Positions 1-7,705 of a DNA stretch of 36,822 nucleotides are shown here, piece by piece. Under the pieces are notes generated by a model. The model was not told where the DNA came from. It ran no database searches and saw only the letters and a list, made by a program, of their open reading frames with translations. This DNA comes from Caldithrix sp. (GTDB lineage Bacteria > Zhuqueibacterota > Zhuqueibacteria > Thermofontimicrobiales > Sulfurfontimicrobiaceae): contig DYKB01000058.1 of the NCBI GenBank assembly GCA_020722815.1, positions 10,121-46,942 on the forward strand, written 5' to 3'. How positions within the stretch are numbered: the first letter of the stretch is position 1; each line of letters starts with the position of its first letter. A program made the translations under genes and the position numbers.

Positions 1-21
1 TTACAGAATTTGAAAGTTTAA
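1..21 (+). CDS. Possible 3' end of an upstream gene
   Basis: Frame 1 reads six sense codons (LQNLKV) and then TAA at 19-21, which could be the tail of a gene lying left of the window. accD often precedes folC in bacteria, but six residues cannot identify a product. It may equally be noncoding. Confidence 0.2.
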   Translation, partial: LQNLKV

Positions 22-94
22 GCACTCACGATTTCAATAAAAATCCAGTAAATCCCGTTCATCCTGTCAAAAAATAAAAGTGAAATGAGTGAAA

Positions 95-1483
95 ATGAAA
101 AAAATCCACAATAGCTATACCATCTATCGGCAATTCGAGAAAGATCTGAATTCTTTGATCGGAAAAATTAAATTTAGTGCCGAGATCAATTTAAAGCTGG
201 AGCGAATTTCTCATCTGCTGGAACTGCTCGATAATCCGCATCATGCTTATCCATCGATCCATGTGGGTGGAACTTCGGGGAAGGGTTCCACCAGTACGAT
301 GATTTCGATGATATTAACCGCAGCGGGCTATAAAACCGGGCTGCATATTTCTCCGCATTTACAGATATTTAACGAGCGCCATCAAATCAACAATCTTGTG
401 GCTCCCACCAGTCGACTGGCGGCATTATATGAAAAAATTAAACCGGCGATTGCTAAAGTGGCAGTTGAAAATAGTTTTGGTAGCCCAACCTATTTTGAAG
501 CGCAGGTTGCGTTGGCATTTTATCTCTTCCGTGAAGAAAAGGTTGATGTGGCTGTCGTGGAAGTCGGGTTGGGGGGCTCTCTGGATGCAACAAATGTGTT
601 GCCGGCGCAGGTTGCGGTTTTAACTAGCGTCGGACTCGATCACACCGCCATTTTAGGCGATACTATTGAGAAAATTGCCGCTGATAAAGCGGGTATCATT
701 AAGCCCGGCCAGTCGGTGATTTCCGGTTTTATTCAACCCTCTGTGAGTGAAATTGTTCAGCAGCGTTGTGAGAAAGAAGGTGCCCGGCTTTTGGAATTAC
801 ATCGTGATTTTGATTTCCAAAAAGAGAATGGCGGTTTTAAAATCACGACGCCCAAACAAGTTTATGATGGATTAAAAGTCGGGATAAAAGGCGAATTTCA
901 AATGGCAAACGCTGCCTGTGCGGTGGCGGCGGTTGAAAGCCTGAAAGATTTTCAAATTCCAGCATCAGCTATTCGAAGTGGCTTGGAAAAAACAACACTG
1001 CCGGGACGAATGGAAATTATTCACCATCAGCCACTAGTGCTTCTCGATGGCGCGCATAATCCCGATAAAATGAGCGGGGTGGTACAGGCGGTTCACGATG
1101 AATATCCCCAAAAACGGAAAATAGTGGTGCTGGGATTTAAATCCGACAAAGCTACGGAAGATATTTTACCCATCCTCCTGCAGCATGTTGATGAACTCAT
1201 CATCACGGCTTTTTATGTGAAGGGACTCTGGGAGCCTTCAGCACCGGTGGAAATTGCCCGTCAGGTTCGGACACGATTTCCAGCGCTTCCCCTTCAGATT
1301 GTCCCGGACCCGCTGGATGCCATCAAACAGGCGTTGAAAATCGCACGGCCAGATGATCTCGTCTGGGTAACGGGCTCGCTGTATCTGGTGGGAGATATCC
1401 GGGATTATTGGTATCCGACGCACGAATTAATCGAAAAAGCAGAAACCGGCCTGCCCGGTTCGCTGGTTTATCTAAAAACGTAG
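95..1483 (+). CDS. folC: Bifunctional folylpolyglutamate synthase / dihydrofolate synthase
   Basis: FolC is a cytosolic Mur-ligase-family enzyme that adds glutamate to dihydropteroate and to folates using ATP. The protein is about 462 residues, normal for the family. The ATP-binding loop GGTSGKGST lies near residues 58-66, followed by the conserved stretch GLHISPHL. The central ligase domain has EVGLGGSLDATN and a later GLDHT motif, and the C-terminal domain opens at DGAHNP. I chose ATG at 95 over the in-frame GTG at 89 because the first residues carry no family signal and no strong ribosome site favours either. It is the first gene of the window. The next gene starts 178 bases later, so joint transcription is uncertain. 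The family call is secure. Whether both activities are present cannot be read from sequence alone. Confidence 0.93.
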   Translation: MKKIHNSYTIYRQFEKDLNSLIGKIKFSAEINLKLERISHLLELLDNPHHAYPSIHVGGTSGKGSTSTMISMILTAAGYKTGLHISPHLQIFNERHQINNLVAPTSRLAALYEKIKPAIAKVAVENSFGSPTYFEAQVALAFYLFREEKVDVAVVEVGLGGSLDATNVLPAQVAVLTSVGLDHTAILGDTIEKIAADKAGIIKPGQSVISGFIQPSVSEIVQQRCEKEGARLLELHRDFDFQKENGGFKITTPKQVYDGLKVGIKGEFQMANAACAVAAVESLKDFQIPASAIRSGLEKTTLPGRMEIIHHQPLVLLDGAHNPDKMSGVVQAVHDEYPQKRKIVVLGFKSDKATEDILPILLQHVDELIITAFYVKGLWEPSAPVEIARQVRTRFPALPLQIVPDPLDAIKQALKIARPDDLVWVTGSLYLVGDIRDYWYPTHELIEKAETGLPGSLVYLKT

Positions 1484-1587
1484 GACAAATTGTCAATTTG
1501 TCCTTATGTGACAAATAAGTCCTTTCTCCTTATCATTTATTTGGGTAGAAAGAATATAAACGTAACCATTAAAAATTTAATAAATAA

Positions 1588-1617
1588 AGGCCAAAGGCCA
1601 ACAGCCAACAGCCAGAA
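1588..1617. repeat. Short GGCCAAAGGCCAACAG-type low-complexity repeat
   Basis: The spacer before the DUF5916 gene holds back-to-back words of the type AAGGCCAAAGGCC and CCAACAGCCAACAG. Read on the other strand these resemble the TTGGC/TTCTGGC words of the 28-base tandem repeat at 5955-6048, so both probably belong to one dispersed spacer family. Confidence 0.5.
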
Positions 1618-1661
1618 CCATTTCACAAAAAGACGCTTACCGGAAACTGACGAGGGAAAAA

Positions 1662-3812
1662 ATGAGCTGGATAAAGCGATGTCTGAGCCTGTTATTACTG
1701 AACCTGATGATTTTGAATCTCAACGCACAAGTATCTGTAAAAGCAAAGTTTACAAAGGTTGCACCGGAAATTGATGGTCGGGTCGCTGAATCTGTTTGGG
1801 AGGAGGCTGTCCCAATCACTGAATTTTTTCAACGCGAACCGGATAATGGCGTGCCCGTTTCTCAAAAAACCGAGGTCTATATTCTTTATGATCAAAATAA
1901 TCTCTATTTTGGTTTTAAATGTTTTGAAAAATCCAACGGAATTGTGGCCAAAGAACTGGCGCGGGATGTAAGTTTGAAAAATGACGATCGCATCCAGATT
2001 ATCCTGGATACTTTTTTGGATCAGCGAAATGGCTACTGGTTTCAAATCGGCCCACGCGGTTCAATTGGTGATGCACTGGTAAGTCAAAATGGAGCGGCCT
2101 TGAATAAAGAATGGGATGGCCTCTGGGAAGGGCGGGCCGTTATCCATGAGCAGGGGTGGGACGGTGAATGCGCCATTCCGTTCAAAACGCTGAATTTTCA
2201 TCCCGGTCAAACTACCTGGGGACTTAAATTAATTCGGAATATTCAGCGCCGGCTGGAAGCCAGCTATTGGCCGGTTGCGAATCTCAATACCTATCGGTTT
2301 CAGGTCTCGGATGCCGGCTTGTTGACTGGCCTGGAAGATATTTCTCAGGGGATCGGCCTGGATTTGAATCCATATACCTTGACTGGATGGGATCAAAAAA
2401 CTGGCCAGAAAAATAAATACCCCTTTGAAGCCGGGCTGGATATGTTTTATCAGGTGACTCCCAGCCTGAAAAGTGCCATCACCGTTAATACCGATTTTGC
2501 CCAGACAGAAGTCGATGCCCGGCAGATTAATTTGACTAGGTTCAAATTGCATTTTCCTGAAAAACGCGATTTTTTTCTCGATGGCGCCAATTATTTTTGT
2601 TTCGGTATCGATGGAGATCGCGAGACGAATTATTCGACCCGATTAATCCCCTTCTTCTCGCGGCGAATTGGGCTGGATGAAAGCGGAAATCCGATCCCGA
2701 TTCTGGGCGGCGCGAAAATTACGGGACAGGTTGGCAACTGGAATCTGGGATTTCTGGACATCATGGACGAACGCGAAGGTAAGAATAAAAACTTTTTTGC
2801 GACCCGGGTGAGTCGAAATATCGGCAAGCAATCCATGCTGGGGATGATCGCCACGCATGGAAACGCAACTTCAGACGCGGATAATTTTCTTTACGGTCTG
2901 GATTTAAAGCTGGCGACCTCTACTTTTCAAAAAAACAAGAATCTGGCTTTTCTCATCTTTGGTTTAAAATCAAAAACTGAAGGACTCGTAAACGACGATT
3001 ATGCCTATGGTGCCCAAATCGCCTACCCCAACGACCTTTTTCTTTTTCGACTTGGTTTTCACGAGATTGCGAAAAATTTCCAGGCGGGAATGGGCTTCAT
3101 TCCCCGTCACGACATTCGGGAAACTTACCTGGAAAGCGCACTGGGTCCCCGTCCCAATCGCTGGGGCTTACTGCAGGTGCTTGCCAAAATCGATCTGGAT
3201 TACATCACCAATCTCGAAAATCGATTACTGACCCGAATGTTAGCCATTACGCCCCTTTCTTTACGCTTTCGTTCAGGTGATAATATATCCTTTACCGTTT
3301 CCCCGCTTTATGAACATCTGACAGAAAATTTCAAAATTCATCCGGAACATACAATTTCGACCGGTGACTATGATTTCCTGCGCTATACCTTTTATTTTGA
3401 AAGTGCATTACAGCGTAATTTTTGGGCAACTGCCAAATATACCCAGGGAACGTTTTATAATGGAGATCGAACTGAAACAGCATTGGCACTGGGATATAAA
3501 ATTGCCGTTCCCTTATTTCTGGGGCTTGAAGCCGAACATAATGACATTTCATTGCCGGATGGGGATTTTACCACTCAAATTTTTCGCCTGAATGCCAATT
3601 TTCTCTTCAGTCCCTTTATGACCCTTTACAATTATATTCAATATGACAACCTCTCGCAAAAAATGGGGTGGCAATCCCGATTTCGATGGATTATTAAGCC
3701 TGGTACCGAAATTTTGCTGGTCTGGAATTCTATCTGGCAGGATCTATTGGAGCGGCATGAAGTTACTGAAAGTACGACACGACTAAAATTTCGGTATGTT
3801 TATCGGTTTTAA
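1662..3812 (+). CDS. Secreted DUF5916 protein with N-terminal CBM9-like domain, probable outer-membrane barrel
   Basis: The N-terminus is a clear Sec signal (MSWIKR followed by a leucine-rich core, probable cleavage after LNA near residue 22). Residues about 30-210 match the family-9 carbohydrate-binding fold: APEIDGRVAESVWEEA, then LYFGFKCFE and a DDRIQIILDT strand. From about 230 to the end the pattern is that of DUF5916, with alternating aromatic and polar strands and a final residue F (RYVYRF), typical of outer-membrane barrels. The length of 716 is usual for the family. GAGGG at 1652-1656 sets the ATG at 1662. Members are common in Bacteroidota and relatives, sometimes near glycan-use genes, but their substrate is unknown. 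Binding or transport of a glycan here is inference only. Confidence 0.88.
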   Translation: MSWIKRCLSLLLLNLMILNLNAQVSVKAKFTKVAPEIDGRVAESVWEEAVPITEFFQREPDNGVPVSQKTEVYILYDQNNLYFGFKCFEKSNGIVAKELARDVSLKNDDRIQIILDTFLDQRNGYWFQIGPRGSIGDALVSQNGAALNKEWDGLWEGRAVIHEQGWDGECAIPFKTLNFHPGQTTWGLKLIRNIQRRLEASYWPVANLNTYRFQVSDAGLLTGLEDISQGIGLDLNPYTLTGWDQKTGQKNKYPFEAGLDMFYQVTPSLKSAITVNTDFAQTEVDARQINLTRFKLHFPEKRDFFLDGANYFCFGIDGDRETNYSTRLIPFFSRRIGLDESGNPIPILGGAKITGQVGNWNLGFLDIMDEREGKNKNFFATRVSRNIGKQSMLGMIATHGNATSDADNFLYGLDLKLATSTFQKNKNLAFLIFGLKSKTEGLVNDDYAYGAQIAYPNDLFLFRLGFHEIAKNFQAGMGFIPRHDIRETYLESALGPRPNRWGLLQVLAKIDLDYITNLENRLLTRMLAITPLSLRFRSGDNISFTVSPLYEHLTENFKIHPEHTISTGDYDFLRYTFYFESALQRNFWATAKYTQGTFYNGDRTETALALGYKIAVPLFLGLEAEHNDISLPDGDFTTQIFRLNANFLFSPFMTLYNYIQYDNLSQKMGWQSRFRWIIKPGTEILLVWNSIWQDLLERHEVTESTTRLKFRYVYRF

Positions 3813-3820
3813 AACAATGG

Positions 3821-3910
3821 ATGAGAATTCAAATCGCAGATTTCGCCGATGAAAAATTTAAAATTGGCGGAATTGGTGTGATCGGCGGTTATTTTGATGT
3901 TAAAAATTAA
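3821..3910 (+). CDS. 29-codon ORF of doubtful reality
   Basis: ATG at 3821 opens a 29-codon frame ending at TAA 3908-3910, with a Gly/Ile-rich centre (GGIGVIGG). There is no clear ribosome site. Part of it (3831-3850) resembles the dispersed spacer word CAGATTTC-CAGATG also seen near 15112, so it is more likely intergenic repeat or gene debris than a peptide gene. Confidence 0.15.
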   Translation: MRIQIADFADEKFKIGGIGVIGGYFDVKN

Positions 3911-3924
3911 CCTGAAGGTGATTT

Positions 3925-4779
3925 ATGTATCGAAAAAGCTGTTGCATTCTTTTAATGATGATTTTCGCTGGTTATATTCCAGAAATCATTTCACAGCAAA
4001 CCAATTTTGAAGCCAATTTCAACAATCAATTTCAAAAATTAACGGAATTACACACCCAAATTCAGCAGCTTCACCCCATTTTGGCTCATCTTTATCCGGT
4101 GGTGATCAGGGAAAAAAAGTATTTTTATATTTTTGATTTTGACTCTGTAAAACAAAAATATCAATTTATCAAAAAAGTACCCACGACATTTCCATTACCC
4201 GAAAAAATTCGGGCGGCTTTTAATCTGGCTGAATATGACAATCAAACTGTTTGTGTCGTTACCAGCGATGTCTTTGATTCTATTGATGGTTATGTCACTA
4301 TTTTCCATGAATTTGTGCACTGCTTTCAAGGTGCAACCTGTGAACAAAAAATCAAAGGTCAGCTTTCTGTCGCGCAGGAGGCCATGCGCCGGCAGGATTA
4401 CATGTGGGAACTGAATCATCCATTTCCATATACCGATTCGGTTTTTAACGCGGGGTATGAAAAATGGCTGCAAAACCGGCTGACAACTGAAAATGAAATT
4501 ATTGCATTTCGGAGCACGCTTAAAACGCATTTAAAAAAAGAAGATTATGAATATCTCTGCTGGCAGGAATGGAAAGAAGGGCTGGCCCGATTGATTGAAA
4601 ATAAAATTCAGGCAGAACTTAAACTTCCGTTGAATCAATATGGTGTAGAAAAGCCTTTTGATCGGGTGACACTTTATGCCGGTGGGGCGAAAATGATTCA
4701 ACTATTATTTAAAAAGTATCCATCAGATTTGTCTAATCTGGAATCGCTTTTTAATCATATTTATGAATTTTCTGAATAG
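3925..4779 (+). CDS. Secreted putative zinc metallopeptidase-like protein (HEFVH)
   Basis: I do not recognise a named family. The 284-residue protein begins with a Sec signal peptide (MYRKSC, hydrophobic core, likely cleavage near residue 23), so it probably acts outside the inner membrane. Residues 128-132 read HEFVH, a match to the HExxH zinc-binding and catalytic motif of gluzincin-type peptidases, preceded by a hydrophobic helix (YVTIF). A plausible third ligand is Glu218 in WKEGLAR, 86 residues downstream. Cysteines at 110, 133 and 139 flank the motif. The start is supported by GAAGGTG just upstream of ATG 3925. It follows the DUF5916 gene with a 112-base gap and precedes an ABC permease. 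Proteolytic activity is inferred from the motif alone. It could be an inactive relative. Confidence 0.6.
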   Translation: MYRKSCCILLMMIFAGYIPEIISQQTNFEANFNNQFQKLTELHTQIQQLHPILAHLYPVVIREKKYFYIFDFDSVKQKYQFIKKVPTTFPLPEKIRAAFNLAEYDNQTVCVVTSDVFDSIDGYVTIFHEFVHCFQGATCEQKIKGQLSVAQEAMRRQDYMWELNHPFPYTDSVFNAGYEKWLQNRLTTENEIIAFRSTLKTHLKKEDYEYLCWQEWKEGLARLIENKIQAELKLPLNQYGVEKPFDRVTLYAGGAKMIQLLFKKYPSDLSNLESLFNHIYEFSE

Positions 4780-4955
4780 AAATTTCCTTGAAAAGATTCG
4801 ATAACTTTTGTAAATATATGGTATAGAAATTTTATTCCTTTTCTTGAACACTATTTTTTGAGCTATCCGGGTTTTTCAAAATGGCAAAAAAAATTGTGGT
4901 AACACAGATAACCTCGAGAGTCATCCGGATAATATCATTTCGAAACCTGAGATGG

Positions 4956-5951
4956 ATGAAAAAAATGAAATTATCATTGAATCGGTTTCTAAAATCTCAG
5001 CTTTTCGGCATCACTATCGCATTTCTGATCCTTTGTGGGCTTATCGGTATTGTCGAATCGCTCATCAAAACGCAGCCGGTATTTTTTAAGTCGGTTAATT
5101 TGCTCAATATTCTCCTTCAGACTTCGATTAATACGATTATTGCCGTCGGGATGACCTTTATTATCCTGACAGGCGGGATTGATTTGTCGGCGGGATCATT
5201 ATTAGCCTTATGTAATGTTTTAATCGGACTGGTCATGCTTAATTTAAGCACCACCGGCAGTTTCTTTCAGATTTTGGCCGGTGCGATGGTGGCATTATTC
5301 GTCGGCGCCATGGTCGGCTTTATGAATGGCTCTATTTCCGTTCGCTGGCGCATTCCTTCCTTTATTGTAACAATCGGAACGCTGGGCGTTGCGCGCGGAC
5401 TGGGGCTCTGGATTATTCGCAGTCAGACCGAAAATCTGATTGGCCGGGTGACGCCGGCATTTTCCTTTATTGGAAATGGAACAATCCAGGGAATTCCATT
5501 TCCTGCCATCATCGCGTTGATTATGGTGCTGGCCGGACACATATTACTCAATTACACTGTCCTGGGCCGTTATATTCTGGCGATTGGGGGAAACGAAGAA
5601 GCCACGCGCCTGTCGGGGATTCGGGTTGGTCGATATAAAATCATGGTTTTCGTTCTCGGCGGATTATTGGTGGGACTCGCTGCGCTCATTCAAACTAGTC
5701 GATTGGGCGCTGCCAACCCCACTATCGGGGCGGGATTTGAACTCTATGCCATCGCTGCCGTGATTATTGGCGGAACCAGCTTGATGGGCGGACAGGGAAC
5801 GATTCTGGGGACGCTCATCGGCGCATTGATTATTGGTGTTTTAAATAATGGCCTGACATTGATGAATATCCCGGATGAGATTAAGCAAATTATTATTGGT
5901 CTGGTTATCATTCTGGCGGTGATGATTGATAAGATGCGGGGGAAAAAGTAG
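4956..5951 (+). CDS. ABC sugar transporter permease, RbsC type
   Basis: This is an inner-membrane permease of the ribose/xylose/galactose (CUT2) class, which imports monosaccharides with a periplasmic binding protein and an ATPase. From ATG 4956 it is about 331 residues, close to E. coli RbsC. The hallmark TGGIDLSAGS is present after the second membrane helix, followed by repeated hydrophobic segments and NEEATRLSGI with GLLVGLAALIQ, the region that contacts the ATPase. An in-frame ATG at 4881 would add 25 basic residues absent from relatives, so I prefer 4956. The matching binding protein starts 342 bases downstream. No gene for the ATPase subunit is visible on either side, which is unusual because RbsA is normally adjacent. 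The substrate cannot be read from sequence; ribose, fucose or another monosaccharide are all possible. Confidence 0.9.
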   Translation: MKKMKLSLNRFLKSQLFGITIAFLILCGLIGIVESLIKTQPVFFKSVNLLNILLQTSINTIIAVGMTFIILTGGIDLSAGSLLALCNVLIGLVMLNLSTTGSFFQILAGAMVALFVGAMVGFMNGSISVRWRIPSFIVTIGTLGVARGLGLWIIRSQTENLIGRVTPAFSFIGNGTIQGIPFPAIIALIMVLAGHILLNYTVLGRYILAIGGNEEATRLSGIRVGRYKIMVFVLGGLLVGLAALIQTSRLGAANPTIGAGFELYAIAAVIIGGTSLMGGQGTILGTLIGALIIGVLNNGLTLMNIPDEIKQIIIGLVIILAVMIDKMRGKK

Positions 5952-5954
5952 GGG

Positions 5955-6048
5955 GCTTCTGGCAATTGGCGTTTGGCCATTGGCTTCTGGCAATTGGCGT
6001 TTGGCCATTGGCTTCTGGCAATTGGCGTTTGGCCATTGGCTTCTGGCT
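5955..6048. repeat. 28-base tandem repeat, three copies plus a partial fourth
   Basis: The unit starts with GCTTCTGGCAATTGGCG and has a period of exactly 28. Copies begin at 5955, 5983 and 6011, and a fourth diverges after about 10 bases at 6039. The array starts only three bases after the permease stop codon. The copies abut without spacers, so this is not CRISPR. Degenerate TTGGC words continue to about 6062. Confidence 0.9.
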
Positions 6049-6199
6049 TTTAGCCTTTGGCGAATCAAATTTGAGTCATTAAATAATCCTGTTCATCTTG
6101 TTCATCCTGTATCAAAAAATTTTTATAACTCGTTAACCTATTGACAATTTGTAAGTTAAATCAAAAATAAAGTATCCACTCAATAAAACATGGTTGTAC

Positions 6200-6232
6200 A
6201 CCCTTTCGAAGGTTTTAAACCTTTGAAAGGGT
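6200..6232. repeat. 15-base-pair hairpin upstream of the binding-protein gene
   Basis: Arms ACCCTTTCGAAGGTT (6200-6214) and AACCTTTGAAAGGGT (6218-6232) pair over 15 positions with one G-U and a 3-base loop. It ends 60 bases before ATG 6293. There is no clean T tract after it, so it may be a spacer palindrome, an RNA-stabilising hairpin or an operator rather than a terminator. Confidence 0.65.
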
Positions 6233-6292
6233 AGATTTTACCATCCTTTATTGAAGGGATACTCAAAAATAAAAATTTGGAGGAATGGCTTT

Positions 6293-7240
6293 ATGAATTT
6301 AAAAATTATTATCATCATGATTTTAACAGGGATGCTTCTTTTAACAGTCGGTTGTGGGAAAAAGGAACAGCAAACAGAAATATATAAAATTGGCCTGGTG
6401 ATGAAAGCAGCCAGTAATCCGTTTTTCGCCCGGATGGAAGAAGGCGCACGTCTGGCCGCGGATTCGTTGAAAGTTGAACTGTTGGTGGGGGCGATTACGC
6501 AGGAGACGGATATTAATCAGCAGATTTCCATTGTGGAAAATATGATTGTACAGGGCGTTCAGGTGTTGCTGATTACGCCGGCCGATTCAAAATCGATAAT
6601 CAATGTGCTAAAAAGTGCACAGGATGCGGGCATTCGAATTATCAATGTCGACAATCGCATCGATGCGGAGACCGCCCGCCTGGCTGGATTGAAAATCGAT
6701 TGCTATGTGGGCGTGGATAATGAAGTGGGCGGCAAAATGGCGGGCGACTATCTGGTGCAATTGATGGGCGGCAGGGGCAAAGCGGCCATGCTGGAGGGCA
6801 TTCGCGGCGTGGATAATGCCGAAGCGCGCAAGCGTGGTTTCCTGAAGGCAATGGAAAATTCTGAAATCGAACTGGTGGCTTCCCAATCCGCGAATTGGGC
6901 GCAGGATCAGGGGCTGGATGTCTTTACAAATATGCTCCAGGCGAATCCTGAAATAAAAGGCCTCTTTTGCGCCAATGACATGATGGCCCTGGGGGCCATT
7001 CAGGCCATTGAACAGGCCGGGAAAGCCGGACAGATTTTCGTCACCTCTTATGATAATTTGAAAGCTGCCCAGCAATCCATTTTACAGGGAAAACTCCAGG
7101 CAACCATTGAACAACACCCGGAAAAAATGGGTTACGAAGGGGTCGTTCTGGCATGGGAACTATTAAATGGCAAGACAATTCCGGAAGAAAAATTGATAAA
7201 ATTGGATCTGGTGACCAAAGAAAATTTGCTCGCTAAATAA
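6293..7240 (+). CDS. Periplasmic sugar-binding lipoprotein, RbsB type
   Basis: This is the substrate-binding partner of a CUT2-class ABC transporter. GGAGG at 6279-6283 places the start at ATG 6293 rather than at the TTG at 6251. The first 20 residues form a lipoprotein signal ending LTVGC (Cys21), so the protein is probably membrane-anchored. The mature part follows the RbsB pattern: IGLVMKAASNPFF, ARMEEGARLAADSL, VQVLLITPADSKSI, then a hinge region with CANDMMALGAIQAIEQAG and FVTSYDN. Its length of 315 is typical. It lies downstream of the RbsC-type permease, separated by the repeat-filled gap, and they are presumably partners. Neither the sugar nor the ATPase can be identified here. Confidence 0.92.
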   Translation: MNLKIIIIMILTGMLLLTVGCGKKEQQTEIYKIGLVMKAASNPFFARMEEGARLAADSLKVELLVGAITQETDINQQISIVENMIVQGVQVLLITPADSKSIINVLKSAQDAGIRIINVDNRIDAETARLAGLKIDCYVGVDNEVGGKMAGDYLVQLMGGRGKAAMLEGIRGVDNAEARKRGFLKAMENSEIELVASQSANWAQDQGLDVFTNMLQANPEIKGLFCANDMMALGAIQAIEQAGKAGQIFVTSYDNLKAAQQSILQGKLQATIEQHPEKMGYEGVVLAWELLNGKTIPEEKLIKLDLVTKENLLAK

Positions 7241-7705
7241 TATTACCACGTTAATTTTTGAAATTTTAAAAATGTAAATCATATTTAATACTACCCTATC
7301 ACATTTTGCTGTCATTCTGAGTGCTGCGTTCCCTGCGATAAGAACTCAGGATATGTTTTGCTGAACGACGAATCGGCAGTTCATGAGCGGCAGATTCTTC
7401 GCTTCGCTCAAAATGACAGCATAACATCATTTTACCTTCAATTATTGATTTTTCAAAGTAATGAATGTCTGATAGAAGCATTTGGGGCTGATTCACCGTT
7501 TAATTTGGCAGGGATTGGAAAAAGTGTGCAGAACACGATTGAATTACCGCCTATTTGCCAGGAGTTCTACTACGCGAAACAAGCACTTCCTGTTTTTTTT
7601 ATAATTCTGCTTGAATTTCTGCTAGATTTTTATTAAACTGAATGCTCAAAATTATTTATAGTAAATTATTTTTTATTCAATTTTCGATTATGGAAAGGTA
7701 ATTTC
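7241..7705. other. Gene-free gap before the GH94 gene
   Basis: This 465-base gap contains the inverted-repeat element at 7307-7421. The rest is AT-rich with no convincing gene: a 92-codon + frame at 7358-7636 starts inside the element and has no recognisable domain or ribosome site. Confidence 0.65.
7307..7421. repeat. 115-base inverted-repeat element (TGCTGTCATTCTGAG ends)
   Basis: The ends TGCTGTCATTCTGAG (7307-7321) and CTCAAAATGACAGCA (7407-7421) are inverted repeats with one mismatch. The interior includes CAGATTCTTCGCTTCGC, a word found in dispersed noncoding repeats of many Bacteroidota-related genomes. It resembles a small non-autonomous (MITE- or REP-like) element, and no transposase lies nearby. 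Confidence 0.7.

Larger units (their letters stand above)
5952..6292. other. Gene-free gap between permease and binding protein
   Basis: The gap holds the 28-base tandem array (5955-6048), an ATCCTGTTCATC-type dispersed word (about 6086-6110) and a long hairpin (6200-6232). I see no coding potential, and no missing ATPase gene fits here. Confidence 0.7.

Noticed and set aside
4788..4816. Promoter TTGAAA-17-TAAATA before the permease gene
   Set aside because: The -10 match is weak and the region is AT-rich, so a chance match is likely.
5955..6048. CRISPR array
   Set aside because: The 28-base units abut one another with no unique spacers, and no cas gene is present.
6608..7075. 155-codon - strand open frame
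   Set aside because: It is antisense to the sugar-binding lipoprotein gene, with no domain or ribosome site.
7358..7636. 92-codon + strand frame in the gap before the GH94 gene
   Set aside because: It begins inside the inverted-repeat element, has no ribosome site and no recognisable domain.
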